The notes under the pieces: model-generated
Seen by the model: only the letters and a program-made list of their open reading frames with translations
Database searches by the model: none
Told to the model about the DNA's origin: nothing
Shown here: positions 1 to 9,647 of the stretch, piece by piece
Layout: every line of letters starts with the position of its first letter
Position numbering within the stretch: the first letter of the stretch is position 1
Translations under genes and position numbers: made by a program
NCBI GenBank assembly: GCA_964477275.1
Contig: CAYZDV010000022.1
Span: 1 to 21,242 of the forward strand
DNA: 21,242 nucleotides
Origin: CAYZDV01 sp964477275
GTDB taxonomy: Bacteria > Acidobacteriota > Aminicenantia > Aminicenantales > Aminicenantaceae
Reading direction: 5' to 3'

Positions 1-149
1 CATTTTGTCTGAGCGAAGCCCGAATCCGAGCGGGATTTCTTAGTCGGGGAAATTCCGCGTGGTTTCGATGCATCCAGCCTGACTCATAGTCTTATTCGCT
101 GTCACGAAAAAAAATGCTTCCGAAGCCAGGAATTCTGTCAGCTTATTCT
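1..149. other. Non-coding stretch at left edge
   Basis: I see no credible gene here. The stretch lies downstream of the minus-strand glycosyltransferase gene. It contains two small dyads: AATCC/GGATT around 24-38, and GGAA-A-TTCC at about 48-56. An A-run followed by a short hairpin (107-126) may end the glycosyltransferase transcript. A minus-strand ATG sits at positions 3-1, but it has no Shine-Dalgarno site, so I do not call a gene start there. Confidence 0.4.
107..126 (-). terminator. Possible rho-independent terminator of the GT87 gene
   Basis: Read on the minus strand, a short stem GCTT-cgg-AAGC is followed by A and then eight T residues, starting 24 bases after the GT87 stop codon. The stem has only four base pairs and the assignment rests mainly on the T-run, so confidence is moderate at best. 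Confidence 0.4.
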
Positions 150-1301
150 TCAGGAATAATTTTTCCACCTGGAGTAACACAGGTAGACAAGGATGGCCAG
201 GTAACAGATGACGACCAGCGAGTGCTGGGTGTAAAAGCGGAAGGCTGTCTTCCCCAGGATTTCCCGGAGGCTGGCTCCGATGGCCACCAAATCGGCGATC
301 AGGATATATTTCATGGCCGGGGGGAACCTCTCGATGACATTCAGGAGGAAAACGACGGCCAGAACAGAATACAGATAATTGTAATACCAGGCCAGGGGCG
401 AAAAAAGAGGAACGAGGACAAAGAGGAAGGCACATTCCAGCACTTCAGGCTTCTCCACGCCCTTTCTCTGCCCCACAAACATCATCGCCAGCAGCAGAAA
501 AACAACGAGGAGAACGACAGAGACGATGAAGGCCATGGCCAGCTCCCGGCTGTCTGCGGGCAGATTCTTCAGGAAAAAAGCGTACACTGAAGCGTTATCA
601 TAATGGTCGAGGAGGGGCAGGGTGGACCGGGAAAGCGTCTTCTGCCAGTCCTTCAAGATCTCCAGATTCTGCTGCCACCCGAAAAAAAGCGCCGGCAATA
701 GTAAACCGAGAGCCACAACTCCCAGCCCGGAAGCGATCAGCTTCACTCTTTTTTTCAGGACAAAATAGGGAAAAAAGACCAGGGCATAGGGTTTGAAGAT
801 CAATGAAAATCCCCAGAGCACACCGGCCCGGACATCCTTCCTGGCCAGCATGGCCCTGAGCATCATCAGCAGCAGGAAGATCAGAAGAATGTTCACCTGG
901 CCGAGCTCGATTTCCCGGCCGGCGAATTTGGCCAGGACGAAAAAAACCAGAATGAGGACAAATCCGCGGGACCTCTCTTTCCTGGGAAGGAGATCATAAG
1001 AGAGGGAAAGGATATAAAAGAGGAGAAAAAGCGAGACGAAGTACCAGATGATTTTGGCCGCCTCGTAAGGAAAGATTGTGAAAAAGGCAAAGAAGGCGGC
1101 TGAAGGAGGCGAATACTTGTACTGGAGATGGCCGTCTGAAGGGCGGTAAAGATCCTCCCCCCTGACGATTCTCTCCCCTCCTCTGTAGCACACCCCGAAA
1201 TCGGACATGTCCTTTTGGACATGATAAAAATAAACAACGGAGAAAATCAGGATCGCAAGAAGGAAAAGGAGCAGGTTTCTCTTTCTTGAAGGGACTCTCA
1301 A
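150..1301 (-). CDS. GT87-family membrane glycosyltransferase (DUF2029)
   Basis: This is a 383-residue polytopic membrane protein with about nine or ten hydrophobic segments. It resembles the GT87/DUF2029 family, whose members (such as mycobacterial polyprenol-phosphate-dependent mannosyltransferases) transfer sugars from lipid-linked donors on the outer face of the membrane. Family-like features are the first large loop with D34-F35, a Gly-rich GGERIVRGEDLY segment (41-52), KYSPP (62-66) and ELGQVN in a later loop. The start is a TTG, not ATG. It is supported by AAAGGA about ten bases upstream (1311-1316) and by a promoter with an expected start near 1320, which leaves little room for an earlier codon. 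The gene diverges from secA. Its acceptor and sugar cannot be read from the sequence. Confidence 0.82.
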   Translation of the reverse strand: MRVPSRKRNLLLFLLAILIFSVVYFYHVQKDMSDFGVCYRGGERIVRGEDLYRPSDGHLQYKYSPPSAAFFAFFTIFPYEAAKIIWYFVSLFLLFYILSLSYDLLPRKERSRGFVLILVFFVLAKFAGREIELGQVNILLIFLLLMMLRAMLARKDVRAGVLWGFSLIFKPYALVFFPYFVLKKRVKLIASGLGVVALGLLLPALFFGWQQNLEILKDWQKTLSRSTLPLLDHYDNASVYAFFLKNLPADSRELAMAFIVSVVLLVVFLLLAMMFVGQRKGVEKPEVLECAFLFVLVPLFSPLAWYYNYLYSVLAVVFLLNVIERFPPAMKYILIADLVAIGASLREILGKTAFRFYTQHSLVVICYLAILVYLCYSRWKNYS

Positions 1302-1326
1302 GATCGACCGTCCTTTTATGCCTTAA

Positions 1327-1355
1327 AAATTATTGGATTCTCACTCATCTGTCAA
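1327..1355 (-). promoter_or_regulatory. Promoter of the GT87 gene
   Basis: On the minus strand a perfect -35 TTGACA (1355-1350) is followed after 17 bases by TAATTT (1332-1327). The -10 is weak (3 of 6 matches). The expected transcription start near 1320 gives a leader of about 20 bases that includes the AAAGGA ribosome-binding site in front of the TTG start. Confidence 0.55.
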
Positions 1356-1451
1356 TACGCCCGGGATGCTCGGGATGGGTGGCATGCGCAGAAAACTCGG
1401 GCATTTTCTCACGGAAATGGAGATGCTTCCTTCCTCAGTTTCCCTATGAAA

Positions 1452-1479
1452 TTGACAAGGTTCGGGGTTTCTGCTAAAA

Positions 1480-1480
<1 letters not shown>
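1452..1480 (+). promoter_or_regulatory. Promoter overlapping the secA start
   Basis: A perfect -35 TTGACA (1452-1457) is followed after 17 bases by TAAAAA (1475-1480). TGC directly before the hexamer gives an extended -10. The hexamer ends on the first base of the ATG at 1480, so the expected transcript start is near 1487, two bases before the in-frame ATG at 1489. No Shine-Dalgarno site precedes either ATG. Confidence 0.55.
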
Positions 1481-4092
<2,612 letters not shown>

Positions 4093-4103
4093 AGGGGTGA
4101 AAA

Positions 4104-5567
4104 ATGCTTGACCAAAAAATAAAAGAAGGGCTGACCTTTGATGACGTGCTCGTCCTGCCATCCAGGTCGGATGTGATTCCCGCTAATGTCGATACTTCGG
4201 CCAGATTCAGCCGGAACATCCGGCTCAACATTCCCATCGTCAGCTCGGCCATGGACACTGTCACCGAATCGAAAATGGCCATTGCCGTCGCCCAGCAGGG
4301 AGGAATCGGCATCATTCACCGCAACCTGCCCATCGACAACCAGGCTGAAGAAGTGGACAAGGTCAAGCGCTTTGAAAGCGGGATGATCGTTGACCCGGTC
4401 ACGATGAGACCCCACAACAAGATCTTCGAGGCCAAGGAGGTGATGAGGAAGTACAAAATCTCAGGTCTTCCCATCACCGATGAAAATAACAAACTGGTGG
4501 GCATCCTCACCAACCGGGACATCCGTTTTGAGACCCGGCATAACCTGCCCATCGAGAAAATCATGACCAAAGACCTGATCACCGTTCCCCTGGGCACATC
4601 GCTCGAGGAAGCCGAAAAGCTTTTCCACAAGCACAAGATTGAGAAGATCCTGATGGTCGATGAGAATTTCCACCTCAAGGGCCTGATCACCTACAAGGAC
4701 ATCCTCAAGCGGATTCAGTATCCCCGGGCCTGCAAGGACAAATTCGGCCGGCTCCGGGTCGGAGCCGCCATCGGTGTCGGCGAGGAGACGCTGGATAGAG
4801 CCAGGGCCCTGATCGAAGCCAATCTGGATGTCCTGGTCATCGACACCGCGCACGGGCACTCCAAAAGAGTCATGGACACGGTCAGGATGTTGAAAAAGGA
4901 ATTCCCGGATATCGAGCTGGTGGCGGGAAATATCGGCACCTCAGAAGCGGCCAGGGACCTCGTTGAGCTCGGAGTGGACGCCGTCAAGGTTGGCGTCGGA
5001 CCGGGTTCGATCTGCACCACCCGGGTCGTCACCGGCGCGGGAATTCCTCAGATCACGGCCATCGCCGATGTCTGCCGCATCACTGAGGCCGCCGGAATTC
5101 CTTTGATCGCCGACGGCGGCATCAAATATTCGGGCGACATCACCAAGGCCATCGTTGCCGGTGCGAGCTCCGTCATGCTGGGCAACCTCCTGGCCGGGAC
5201 CGATGAAGCGCCGGGAGAGGTCGTCATTTATCAGGGCCGCTCCTACAAGACCTACAGGGGCATGGGCTCCATCGAAGCCATGCGAAAAGGCAGCTGGGAC
5301 AGATACTTCCAGGACCTCCTCCCCACCGAAGACAAGATCGCTCCGGAAGGGATCGAGGGCCGGGTTCCCTACAAAGGGAGCATGGCTCCTCTCATCCAGA
5401 TGATGGTTGAAGGCCTCAAGGCCGGAATGGGCTATGCCGGATGCAAAACAATCGAGGAGCTGCAGAAAAAGGCGAAATTCATCAAGATCACCGCTGCCGG
5501 GTTCAGAGAAAGCCATGTCCACGACGTCATCATCACCAAGGAAGCGCCCAACTACCAGCTGGATTAA
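4104..5567 (+). CDS. guaB: IMP dehydrogenase
   Basis: This enzyme oxidises IMP to XMP with NAD+, the first committed step of guanine nucleotide synthesis, in the cytosol. The 487-residue protein is full length. The N-terminal barrel strand has TFDDVLVLPS (11-20). The inserted pair of CBS domains spans roughly residues 93-205 (NRDIRF near 137 and TYKDIL near 196). The catalytic loop is GSICTTR with Cys304. The phosphate-binding region has ADGGI (336-340), and the mobile flap has Arg400-Tyr401. A strong Shine-Dalgarno site (AAGGGG, 4094-4099) sits in the 11-base gap after secA, so the two genes are probably co-transcribed. Confidence 0.98.
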   Translation: MLDQKIKEGLTFDDVLVLPSRSDVIPANVDTSARFSRNIRLNIPIVSSAMDTVTESKMAIAVAQQGGIGIIHRNLPIDNQAEEVDKVKRFESGMIVDPVTMRPHNKIFEAKEVMRKYKISGLPITDENNKLVGILTNRDIRFETRHNLPIEKIMTKDLITVPLGTSLEEAEKLFHKHKIEKILMVDENFHLKGLITYKDILKRIQYPRACKDKFGRLRVGAAIGVGEETLDRARALIEANLDVLVIDTAHGHSKRVMDTVRMLKKEFPDIELVAGNIGTSEAARDLVELGVDAVKVGVGPGSICTTRVVTGAGIPQITAIADVCRITEAAGIPLIADGGIKYSGDITKAIVAGASSVMLGNLLAGTDEAPGEVVIYQGRSYKTYRGMGSIEAMRKGSWDRYFQDLLPTEDKIAPEGIEGRVPYKGSMAPLIQMMVEGLKAGMGYAGCKTIEELQKKAKFIKITAAGFRESHVHDVIITKEAPNYQLD

Positions 5568-5607
5568 GCGGATCCGGCAATAAGATCCAGATGTCCGGAG
5601 GCTCTGA

Positions 5608-6039
5608 ATGATGAAAAAATTCTGGCGCTGTCATATCTGTAACGACATCCACTATGGAGTCAAGCCCCCCGAGATCTGTCCCACCTGCCTGGCCAGGAAC
5701 GCTTACGTGGAAATCTCTTCCGCTGAAGCAAGATCGATGAGCAGCATCACGCAGGTCGACTTCGACAGAGAAAAATTTCTCAAGGCCATCGAAAAATTCA
5801 CTGAAAACAACGAATTCCAGGTGAACCCCGATAGTGAGAAAGTCAAGATGCTGCTCGACGGCGTGGTCAACAACGAGCAGAATCACGGTCTGAAATACTG
5901 TCCATGCCGGCTGAGCAGCGGGGATTTCGAGGAAGACCTGAAGCTGGTCTGTCCCTGCAACTTCCTCGTCCATGAAACCTACAGGGAAAAGGGAGAGTGC
6001 TGGTGCGGGCTGTTCGTAAGGAGAGACAAACATGGATAA
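5608..6039 (+). CDS. Rubredoxin-like / ferredoxin-thioredoxin reductase catalytic-domain fusion
   Basis: The 143-residue protein joins two iron-binding modules. Residues 1-35 carry CHIC (Cys8, Cys11) and CPTC (Cys24, Cys27), a rubredoxin-like one-iron site as in the rubrerythrin tail. Residues about 50-140 match the catalytic (beta) chain of ferredoxin-thioredoxin reductase: CPCR (98/100), CPCN (115/117) and CWCGLF (131/133). By analogy with plant-type FTR, Cys98, Cys115, Cys117 and Cys131 would hold the 4Fe-4S cluster, while Cys100 and Cys133 form the active disulfide. The usual His between the last two cysteines is Trp132. GGAGG at 5597-5601 supports the start. The gene overlaps a thioredoxin-like gene by 8 bases, its likely partner. 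No FTR variable subunit is visible. Fusions of this kind are known as ferredoxin:disulfide reductases in methanogens and some bacteria. Confidence 0.9.
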   Translation: MMKKFWRCHICNDIHYGVKPPEICPTCLARNAYVEISSAEARSMSSITQVDFDREKFLKAIEKFTENNEFQVNPDSEKVKMLLDGVVNNEQNHGLKYCPCRLSSGDFEEDLKLVCPCNFLVHETYREKGECWCGLFVRRDKHG

Positions 6040-6322
6040 ACTCTTCATGTTCTGGGCCAGGGAATGCCCTCATTGTCGGAATATGCTGCCTCTGGTAGAA
6101 AGGCTGGAAAAAGAGACGGGAATCGAGCTGGAGAAGCTGGAGGTCTGGCACAACGAGGACAATGCCAACCTGATGCGGTCCTACAGAAACATCCTTGCCC
6201 CGAAATGCGGAGGGCAGCTCCGCACCCCCACTTTCTTCAACCCCATGACCAGCGATGTCATCTGCGGCGAGGTGGAATACGAAAAGCTCAGGGAATGGGC
6301 GCTGCGGGCAAAGCCTACTTAG
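6032..6322 (+). CDS. Thioredoxin-like CPHC protein
   Basis: This 96-residue single-domain protein has a thioredoxin/glutaredoxin fold signature. A hydrophobic strand (LFMFW) leads into CPHC (Cys12, Cys15), and a cis-proline-type LRTPTFF segment follows with Pro66. Two further cysteines (59, 78) are not part of the classical active site. The start lies inside the last 8 bases of the rubredoxin-FTR gene, so translation is probably coupled. It is most likely the disulfide substrate of that reductase and would pass electrons on to target proteins; this is inferred from linkage. Its 3' end overlaps that of panD by 8 bases, in convergent orientation. Confidence 0.85.
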   Translation: MDKLFMFWARECPHCRNMLPLVERLEKETGIELEKLEVWHNEDNANLMRSYRNILAPKCGGQLRTPTFFNPMTSDVICGEVEYEKLREWALRAKPT

Positions 6323-6671
6323 CCCCCTTGACTCTGTTGCTTTCATCCACAATCAGAATCCTGGGCATAAAAAACTCTATCTCCTTCTCATCCAGGATGA
6401 CGTAAGAGGCGACGATCAGGCGGTCTCCAACTCCTGCCTTGTGGGCCGCAGCGCCGTTGACCACCACTTCTCCTGAGTTTCTCTTGCCTTTGATCAGGTA
6501 GGTCAGAAACCGCTCGCCGTTGGTCAGGTTATAGACGTGCACCTGTTCGAAGGGCAGGATATCGGCCGACTCCATCAACGCTTCATCCAGAGTCAGACTT
6601 CCTTCGTATTCCAGGTTGGTTTCGGTGACGGTCAGCTTCTGGATTTTCGCCTTAAGCATGACTCTTCTCAT
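6315..6671 (-). CDS. panD: Aspartate 1-decarboxylase, pyruvoyl-dependent
   Basis: PanD makes beta-alanine from aspartate for pantothenate synthesis. The 118-residue proenzyme has the self-cleavage site YEGS with Gly24-Ser25, and the active-site residues Arg54, Thr57 and Tyr58 fall at the same numbers as in E. coli PanD. NGAAAH (72-77) is also conserved. The start at 6671 has GGAAGGAG upstream, which overlaps the end of panC. An in-frame ATG four codons later would break the match in numbering to E. coli. It is the last gene of the kinase-panB-panC-panD unit. Confidence 0.97.
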   Translation of the reverse strand: MRRVMLKAKIQKLTVTETNLEYEGSLTLDEALMESADILPFEQVHVYNLTNGERFLTYLIKGKRNSGEVVVNGAAAHKAGVGDRLIVASYVILDEKEIEFFMPRILIVDESNRVKGAK

Positions 6672-6677
6672 TGTTTT

Positions 6678-7529
6678 TCACTCCTTCCTGCCGAGGATGA
6701 CGTTGTCGATGAGCCTGACTTTTCCGATAAAAACAGCCACGGCCAGCAGAGCTTCTGTCTCTGCCCTTTCCAGAGGATTGAGATTCCCCGGGTCCACGAT
6801 CTCGATATAATCGATCGTCGCCCGGGGTTCTCCCTCGATCCATTCTTTCATCCTGGCAATAATCGCCGCAGCATCCCGCTCCCCGTTCTCAAACATTGCT
6901 TCTGCTTCTCTGAGACTCCCTGAGAGCACCAGAGCAGCCTTTCTCTCTTCCGGACTCAGGTAGGCATTCCGGGAGCTGAGAGCAAGACCATCGCTCTCCC
7001 GGACGATCGGCAGGACTTCAATCTGAACTCCCAGGTTGAGGTCTGCCACCATCCTCTTCAGGATGACGGCCTGCTGGGCGTCCTTCTGCCCGAAAAAGGC
7101 AATATCCGGGCCGACGATTTGACAGAGCTTGAGGACGACGGTGCAGACGCCGCGGAAGTGGCCGGGACGGGAACGGCCGCAGAGCCTGTCCTGGAGGCCA
7201 TGAACCTCAACGGAGGTTCTGAACCCTTCAGGATACATCTCCCGCTCATCGGGAACGAAGAGGTAATCGATCCTTTCTTTCTCCAGAATCTCCGTGTCCC
7301 GCTTTAGGTCTCTGGGATACTGCCGGAAATCCTCATGAGGGCCAAACTGGGCGGGATTGACGAAAATGCTGACCACGGTCACTCCGGACCGTTCCAGGGA
7401 TTCCCGGACCAGGCTCAGGTGCGCCTCATGGAGGTAACCCATGGTGGGCACAAAGCCGATGGTTCGGCCAGCGAGCTTTATCTTTTTCACAGCGTCCTGC
7501 ATCTCGCTGATCGTTTTGACGGTCTTCAT
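6678..7529 (-). CDS. panC: Pantothenate synthetase (pantoate-beta-alanine ligase)
   Basis: PanC joins pantoate and beta-alanine with ATP, via a pantoyl-adenylate. The 283-residue protein has the N-terminal PTMGYLHEAHLSLV block (28-41), whose His34 and His37 form the HxGH-like nucleotide site. The third motif position is Ala instead of Gly (HEAH). Other family blocks are VSIFVNPAQFGP, CGRSRPGHFRGV, FFGQKDAQQ and SDGLALSSRNAYLS, the last being the KMSKS-equivalent region. It lies 6 bases before panD and 47 bases after panB, in the order of the pathway unit. Confidence 0.97.
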   Translation of the reverse strand: MKTVKTISEMQDAVKKIKLAGRTIGFVPTMGYLHEAHLSLVRESLERSGVTVVSIFVNPAQFGPHEDFRQYPRDLKRDTEILEKERIDYLFVPDEREMYPEGFRTSVEVHGLQDRLCGRSRPGHFRGVCTVVLKLCQIVGPDIAFFGQKDAQQAVILKRMVADLNLGVQIEVLPIVRESDGLALSSRNAYLSPEERKAALVLSGSLREAEAMFENGERDAAAIIARMKEWIEGEPRATIDYIEIVDPGNLNPLERAETEALLAVAVFIGKVRLIDNVILGRKE

Positions 7530-7576
7530 CTTTCTTTACTCTCTCGAATTCTGCCGCTTCCACGCGGATTGGCTTT

Positions 7577-8458
7577 TTACCGGCTTTTTATTTTCTTTGC
7601 TCCTTTTTCCCCGGTGAGCTTTTTGAGAACTTCGGACATGAGGTGATAGGAATGGCTGTCATCGGGAAAAGTGCCCTTTTTTACATCGGTGATGTAGTCA
7701 TGGAAAGCCCGGCTGATGACCTGGTGGAGGTCTGCGTATTTCTTGACGAATTTAGGAAGATAGCCGTTTGAAAATCCGACCAGGTCATGGAAGACGAGGA
7801 TCTGACCATCACAGTCAGGACCGGCACCGATGCCGATGGTCGGGATGTGGAGCTTGCCGGTGATGGCCCTGGCCAGTTCCATGGGAATGCACTCCAGGAC
7901 CACGGCGAAAACCCCGGCCTTTTCCAGATTGCAAGCATCCTGGAGGATCCTCCGGGCCTCATCCACCTCCTTGCCCTGAACCTTGAACTGGCCGAAATGA
8001 CGGATGGACTGGGGAGTGAGTCCGACATGGCCCATGACCGGGATTTCCGCCTCGACAAAAGCCTCGATCAACTTCAGCCTCCTGCGGGAAGCACCTTCAA
8101 TTTTCACCGCGCTGGCTCCGGCTTCCTTCAGGAAGAGCGAGGCGTTGGAGACCGACTCCTCCACCGAGAGGTGAAAGGAAAAATAGGGCATGTCTCCCAC
8201 CACCAGGGCTCTTTTTGATGCCCGAACCACGGGCTTGGTGTGATGGATCATCTCTTCCATGGTCACCGGAAGCGTGTTTTCATACCCCAACACCACCATT
8301 CCCAGAGAATCGCCGACCAGAATCAGGTCGATTCCGCAATCATCGGCAATCCTGGCCACCGGGAAATCATAGGCCGTTATGGCCACGATCTTTTCCTTCT
8401 TTTCTTTTTTGGCCTGAAGTAAAGGAATGGTGACCTTCTGGCTTGTTTCTTCGGACAT
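7577..8458 (-). CDS. panB: 3-methyl-2-oxobutanoate hydroxymethyltransferase
   Basis: PanB transfers a hydroxymethyl group from methylenetetrahydrofolate to 2-ketoisovalerate, giving ketopantoate, the first pantothenate step. From the ATG used here the protein has 293 residues and the PanB barrel motifs: TAYDFPVA, VGDSLGMVVLGY with metal-binding Asp50, VVGDMPYFSF, KIEGA, GHVGLTPQS and VLECIPMELA with the catalytic-region Glu, then GIGAGPDCDGQILV. A TTG two codons upstream is open, but AAAGGA directly abuts that TTG and is correctly spaced only for the ATG at 8458. It lies 94 bases after the kinase gene. No panE-type ketopantoate reductase is seen in the window. Confidence 0.96.
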   Translation of the reverse strand: MSEETSQKVTIPLLQAKKEKKEKIVAITAYDFPVARIADDCGIDLILVGDSLGMVVLGYENTLPVTMEEMIHHTKPVVRASKRALVVGDMPYFSFHLSVEESVSNASLFLKEAGASAVKIEGASRRRLKLIEAFVEAEIPVMGHVGLTPQSIRHFGQFKVQGKEVDEARRILQDACNLEKAGVFAVVLECIPMELARAITGKLHIPTIGIGAGPDCDGQILVFHDLVGFSNGYLPKFVKKYADLHQVISRAFHDYITDVKKGTFPDDSHSYHLMSEVLKKLTGEKGAKKIKSR

Positions 8459-8523
8459 TAGCAATCCTTTCTCCCCATCCCGTCTTCAACACCGGGATTG
8501 AGGTAAAGTCAACAATGCTGTTC

Positions 8524-8551
8524 GGAGCAGCCGTCGAGGGGCAAGCTCCGC
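8524..8551 (-). other. Stem-loop between the kinase gene and panB
   Basis: On the minus strand CGGAGC pairs with GCTCCG across a 16-base loop, immediately after the kinase stop codon. No T-run follows, so it is not a typical terminator. It could be an mRNA processing or stability structure within the operon, or chance. Confidence 0.25.
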
Positions 8552-8552
8552 C

Positions 8553-9227
8553 TTATCTCAATTTCTTGGAATCCTTGTGGTCTTTCGCCAGAGGAACGTA
8601 GTACAGGGGACTCTTTTTCATCTGTTTAATCTTGTCCACCAGATCCATTATATCCTCTTCCCGGTCGAAATCCAAGTCGTCGGCCTTGACCACCAGCAGG
8701 GGTGTGGCCTGATAGTTGAAGAAAAAATAGTCGTAGGCCTCGAGGATATTCTCCAGATATTTTTCGGAGATGTTCTTCTCCAGAGAGCTTCCTCGACTGG
8801 CGAGCCGCTTCAAAATCGTGGGCAGGGAAACCTGGAGAAAGATGGCCAGGTCAGGCCTGGCCACTCTTTCCGAAAAAATGCTGTAGATCCGCTCATAAAC
8901 GATGAGTTCATCATCGGTCAGCGTCTGGTAGGCATAGATTTTGTCTTTTTCAAACAGATAGTCGCAGATGATGCGATCTTCGAACAAATCCCTCTGCATG
9001 AGGCTGATCTGCTGATGATACCTGTTGACCAGAAAGACGAGCTGGGTGAGGAACGCTGCTCCTTCTTTCTCGTTATAGAAATCCCGCAGATACGGATTTT
9101 CCGTCCTGTCCTGGATGACCCTCCCTCCAATTTTCCGGGCCAGGACATGAGCCAGCTTGTTTTTCCCGGACCTGGGCACGCCCTCGATGGCGATGTGTTT
9201 GAAGATGATTTGGCTTTTGTCCGACAT
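8553..9227 (-). CDS. Deoxynucleoside kinase family protein
   Basis: This 224-residue P-loop kinase resembles bacterial deoxyadenosine/deoxyguanosine kinases, which phosphorylate salvaged deoxynucleosides. Family blocks visible are IEGVPRSGKNKLA (P-loop, near 14-26), ENPYLRDFY with the substrate-binding Glu-Asn-Pro, FLTQLVFLVNRYHQQ, the CDYLFEKDKIYA block that carries the catalytic-region Asp, and a basic RLASRGSSLEKN lid-like stretch. The P-loop ends in GKN: the Ser/Thr that normally binds the magnesium ion is Asn (codon AAC). The gene leads the panBCD unit and has its own promoter. A role outside deoxynucleoside salvage is possible, but nothing in the sequence proves it. Confidence 0.8.
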   Translation of the reverse strand: MSDKSQIIFKHIAIEGVPRSGKNKLAHVLARKIGGRVIQDRTENPYLRDFYNEKEGAAFLTQLVFLVNRYHQQISLMQRDLFEDRIICDYLFEKDKIYAYQTLTDDELIVYERIYSIFSERVARPDLAIFLQVSLPTILKRLASRGSSLEKNISEKYLENILEAYDYFFFNYQATPLLVVKADDLDFDREEDIMDLVDKIKQMKKSPLYYVPLAKDHKDSKKLR

Positions 9228-9272
9228 GACGGCTGTGTTGACCTCATCCTCGCCGGGATTTGATGAGTTTAA

Positions 9273-9301
9273 AAAATAACCAATACAGATGGATAAGTCA
9301 A
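9273..9301 (-). promoter_or_regulatory. Promoter of the kinase-panBCD operon
   Basis: On the minus strand TTGACT (9301-9296) and TATTTT (9278-9273) are separated by exactly 17 bases. The predicted transcript start near 9266 gives a 38-base leader before the kinase ATG. No comparable promoter is evident before panB, panC or panD. Confidence 0.6.
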
Positions 9302-9407
9302 CGAAAGAATCAAGCCCTGCGTTACCGAGAAAAAAAAGGATGGAAGATTAGAAAGACGTCGGTTCTGCTGAAGGACGAATGGCCCGGCAGAGGCGCTCCC
9401 GTTCGGT

Positions 9408-9647
9408 TTAAGCCTTCTCCTTCCCTTCCGTGTTGCCTCTCTCTTTTTCAATATAGCGGTTGAGCTCTTCAACGAGAAGCCGGGGACTCTCGACGCCTTC
9501 CTCTTCCAGAAGCTCGCCCAGAGTGCACCACAAGGGCTCTCCGCATCTGATGCAGCGGACCCCTCGCCTGGTCAGGAATCCGACAGCCCCGGGGAAGCGC
9601 TCGACGAGTTCCTCGACAGGCGTTGTTAGCGAGACCCGGTCTGCCAT
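9408..9647 (-). CDS. DUF1858 CxxC small protein
   Basis: The 79-residue protein matches the DUF1858 pattern: an N-terminal helix pair ending in a phenylalanine-rich turn, then GVRCIRCGEPLWCTLGELL (Cys at 32 and 35, plus Cys41), and a C-terminal helix containing LVEELNRYIEK. DUF1858 domains occur alone or fused to redox and hybrid-cluster proteins, and their function is not established. The ATG shares its A with the TGA stop of the upstream aldehyde dehydrogenase gene (TGATG), so translation is almost certainly coupled. A metal- or disulfide-based redox or regulatory role linked to the dehydrogenase is inferred. Confidence 0.8.
   Translation of the reverse strand: MADRVSLTTPVEELVERFPGAVGFLTRRGVRCIRCGEPLWCTLGELLEEEGVESPRLLVEELNRYIEKERGNTEGKEKA

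Noticed and set aside
1286..1477. Small plus-strand frame before secA
   Set aside because: It lies over the two promoters of the divergent region, has no ribosome-binding site and its codon use is unlike the neighbours.
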